DNA of 64,000 nucleotides from Micromonospora sonchi (GTDB lineage Bacteria; Actinomycetota; Actinomycetes; Mycobacteriales; Micromonosporaceae): assembly GCF_014646235.1 (NCBI RefSeq), contig NZ_BMNB01000001.1, forward strand, positions 186,001 to 250,000. Reading direction: 5' to 3'. How positions within the stretch are numbered: the stretch's first letter is position 1; each line of letters opens with the position of its first letter. The notes beneath the pieces were generated by a model, which saw nothing but the letters and a program-made list of their open reading frames with translations, had not been told where the DNA came from and searched no databases. Both the position numbers and the translations under genes were made by a program. This document shows positions 62,969 through 64,000 of this stretch, piece after piece.

Positions 62969-64000
62969 GCCTTACCGACCGAAACCAGGGAGCGGCTGGC
63001 GCTCCCGCCACGCCGCCACCGGGGAGCGGGCGGCGTGGAACGACCGTGGCGGACGTCGTCCGGGCGGTGACCACCAGCCCGCTGCCGGTCCGGGTGATTG
63101 CGTACGACGGCAGCGCCATCGGGCCGGCCGACGCCGGCATCACCCTGTCGATCCGCTCCGAGCGAGGGCTGTCGTACCTGCTCACCGCCCCTGGCGACCT
63201 GGGCATGGCGCGGGCGTACGTGAGCGGCGACCTCGCGCTGTCGGGTGTGCACCCGGGCGACCCGTACGAGGCGCTGCGGGTGCTCAAGGACGAGCTGCGG
63301 GTCCGCCCACCGGCGCTGGCCGAAGGGCTGGCCCTGGTGCGCGGGCTGGGCTGGGAACGGCTGCTGCCGCCACCGACGCCACCGCAGGAGGCGCAACCGC
63401 GCTGGAAGCGGATCGTGGCCGGATTGCGGCACTCCCGGTCCCGCGACAGCAACGCCATCTCGCATCACTACGACGTGTCGAACGCCTTCTACGAGAAGGT
63501 GCTCGGCCCGTCGATGACGTACACCTGCGCGGTGTTCCGCAGCCCGGAGGACACCCTCGAGCAGGCGCAGGCGACCAAGTACGACCTGGTCGCCGGCAAG
63601 CTCGGGCTGCGGGCGGGGATGCGGCTGCTGGACGTGGGCTGCGGGTGGGGTGGCATGATCCGGCACGCTGCCCGGGAGTACGGCGTGAAGGCGCTCGGGG
63701 TGACGCTGTCCCGATCGCAGGCGCGGTGGGCGCAGGCGGCGATCGAGCGCGAAGGGCTGGCCGGGCTCGCCGAGGTGCGGCACATGGACTACCGCGACGC
63801 GCCCCGGGAACAGTTTGACGCCGTCTCCTCGATCGGCCTGACCGAGCACATCGGAGTCCGCAACTACCCGGCGTACTTCGGCTTCCTGCGCGACCGGCTG
63901 CGTCCGCAGGGGCGGCTGCTGAACCACTGCATCACCCGGGCCGACAACCGGGCGCCGCACCGCTCCGGCGCGTTCATCGACCGGTACGTCTTCCCCGACG
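62965..64000 (+). CDS. tmsB: Cyclopropane-fatty-acyl-phospholipid synthase-type methyltransferase, 3' end outside window
   Basis: The frame from ATG 62965, overlapping the upstream stop (ATGA), is open to the window end, 345 codons. It has an N-terminal region (SIRSERGLSYLLTAPGDLGM), then NAISHHYDVSNAFYEKVLGP, TYTCAVFRSPEDTLEQAQAT, and the SAM-binding LDVGCGWGG from residue 222. SSIGLTEHIGVRNYPAYF is the Glu/His active-site segment of the CFA synthase family. With the FAD partner it is best read as TmsB/BfaB, methylating unsaturated acyl chains of membrane lipids. A true cyclopropane synthase is the alternative. Confidence 0.88.
   Translation, partial: MSLTDRNQGAAGAPATPPPGSGRRGTTVADVVRAVTTSPLPVRVIAYDGSAIGPADAGITLSIRSERGLSYLLTAPGDLGMARAYVSGDLALSGVHPGDPYEALRVLKDELRVRPPALAEGLALVRGLGWERLLPPPTPPQEAQPRWKRIVAGLRHSRSRDSNAISHHYDVSNAFYEKVLGPSMTYTCAVFRSPEDTLEQAQATKYDLVAGKLGLRAGMRLLDVGCGWGGMIRHAAREYGVKALGVTLSRSQARWAQAAIEREGLAGLAEVRHMDYRDAPREQFDAVSSIGLTEHIGVRNYPAYFGFLRDRLRPQGRLLNHCITRADNRAPHRSGAFIDRYVFPD

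Overview
The window is high-GC actinobacterial chromosome, most likely Micromonospora or a close relative. The evidence is strong G/C bias at third codon positions, frequent GTG starts and ATGA/GTGA overlaps, SARP regulators, a DNRLRE/LamG plus RHS locus, a repeated element built around AAGGGGCCCTTCCTT, and a linked gene pair resembling tmsA/tmsB for 10-methyl branched fatty acids. The genus call is inference.

Positions 1-10602 hold a compact same-strand cluster that runs off the left edge. It has two copies of a small helical protein, three paralogous GT-B-like glycosyltransferase-type proteins, a 451-aa protein I cannot place, and a radical SAM enzyme with extra C-terminal cysteines. Two SARP-type regulators follow on opposite strands; one is an unusual SARP/P-loop/GNAT-like/HTH fusion of 849 aa. 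I recognise no known product for this set, and it is the best candidate for an undescribed system here.

Positions 10611-13226 return to housekeeping content: a benzoylformate decarboxylase-like ThDP enzyme, a YqgE/AlgH protein, and tRNA-Ala(GGC) with a clear terminator. The stretch from 13227 to about 34971 is accessory DNA. It contains a degraded gene remnant, a 2169-aa secreted DNRLRE/LamG repeat protein, a 2106-aa secreted RHS protein with a variable tip, and an overlapping lipoprotein gene. After these come IS debris, a complete ISAs1-type element (28251-29750), an 832-bp fragment of a second RHS gene, and a second ISAs1-type element (30583-34253). The second element's transposase is interrupted by a group II intron at 31167-33472. 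The intron ends can be set to the base, because removal rejoins a 403-aa transposase in frame. The right end of this element abuts a 5'-truncated cation transporter gene.

From 35057 to 45938 there is a secreted double-GH43 glycosidase behind a promoter and LacI-type operator, then a VTC / DUF4956 / CotH-type operon ending in a strong hairpin, then an OmpR/EnvZ-type two-component pair. A frameshifted pseudogene and a 46-nt near-perfect palindrome precede a PadR regulator and its membrane partner.

Positions 47795-64000 carry general metabolism and regulation: a D-2-hydroxyacid dehydrogenase, two aldo/keto reductases, a NarL-type two-component pair, a membrane protein, a MoxR-like ATPase with a VWA partner, a DinB-like protein, a GlxA-type regulator divergent from an MFS transporter, a membrane-anchored ricin-type lectin, and the tmsA/tmsB-like pair at the right edge. 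Three copies of a two-unit palindromic repeat lie at 55362, 58283 and 60717. One copy is translated inside the ATPase, and the other two supply the stop codons of neighbouring genes.
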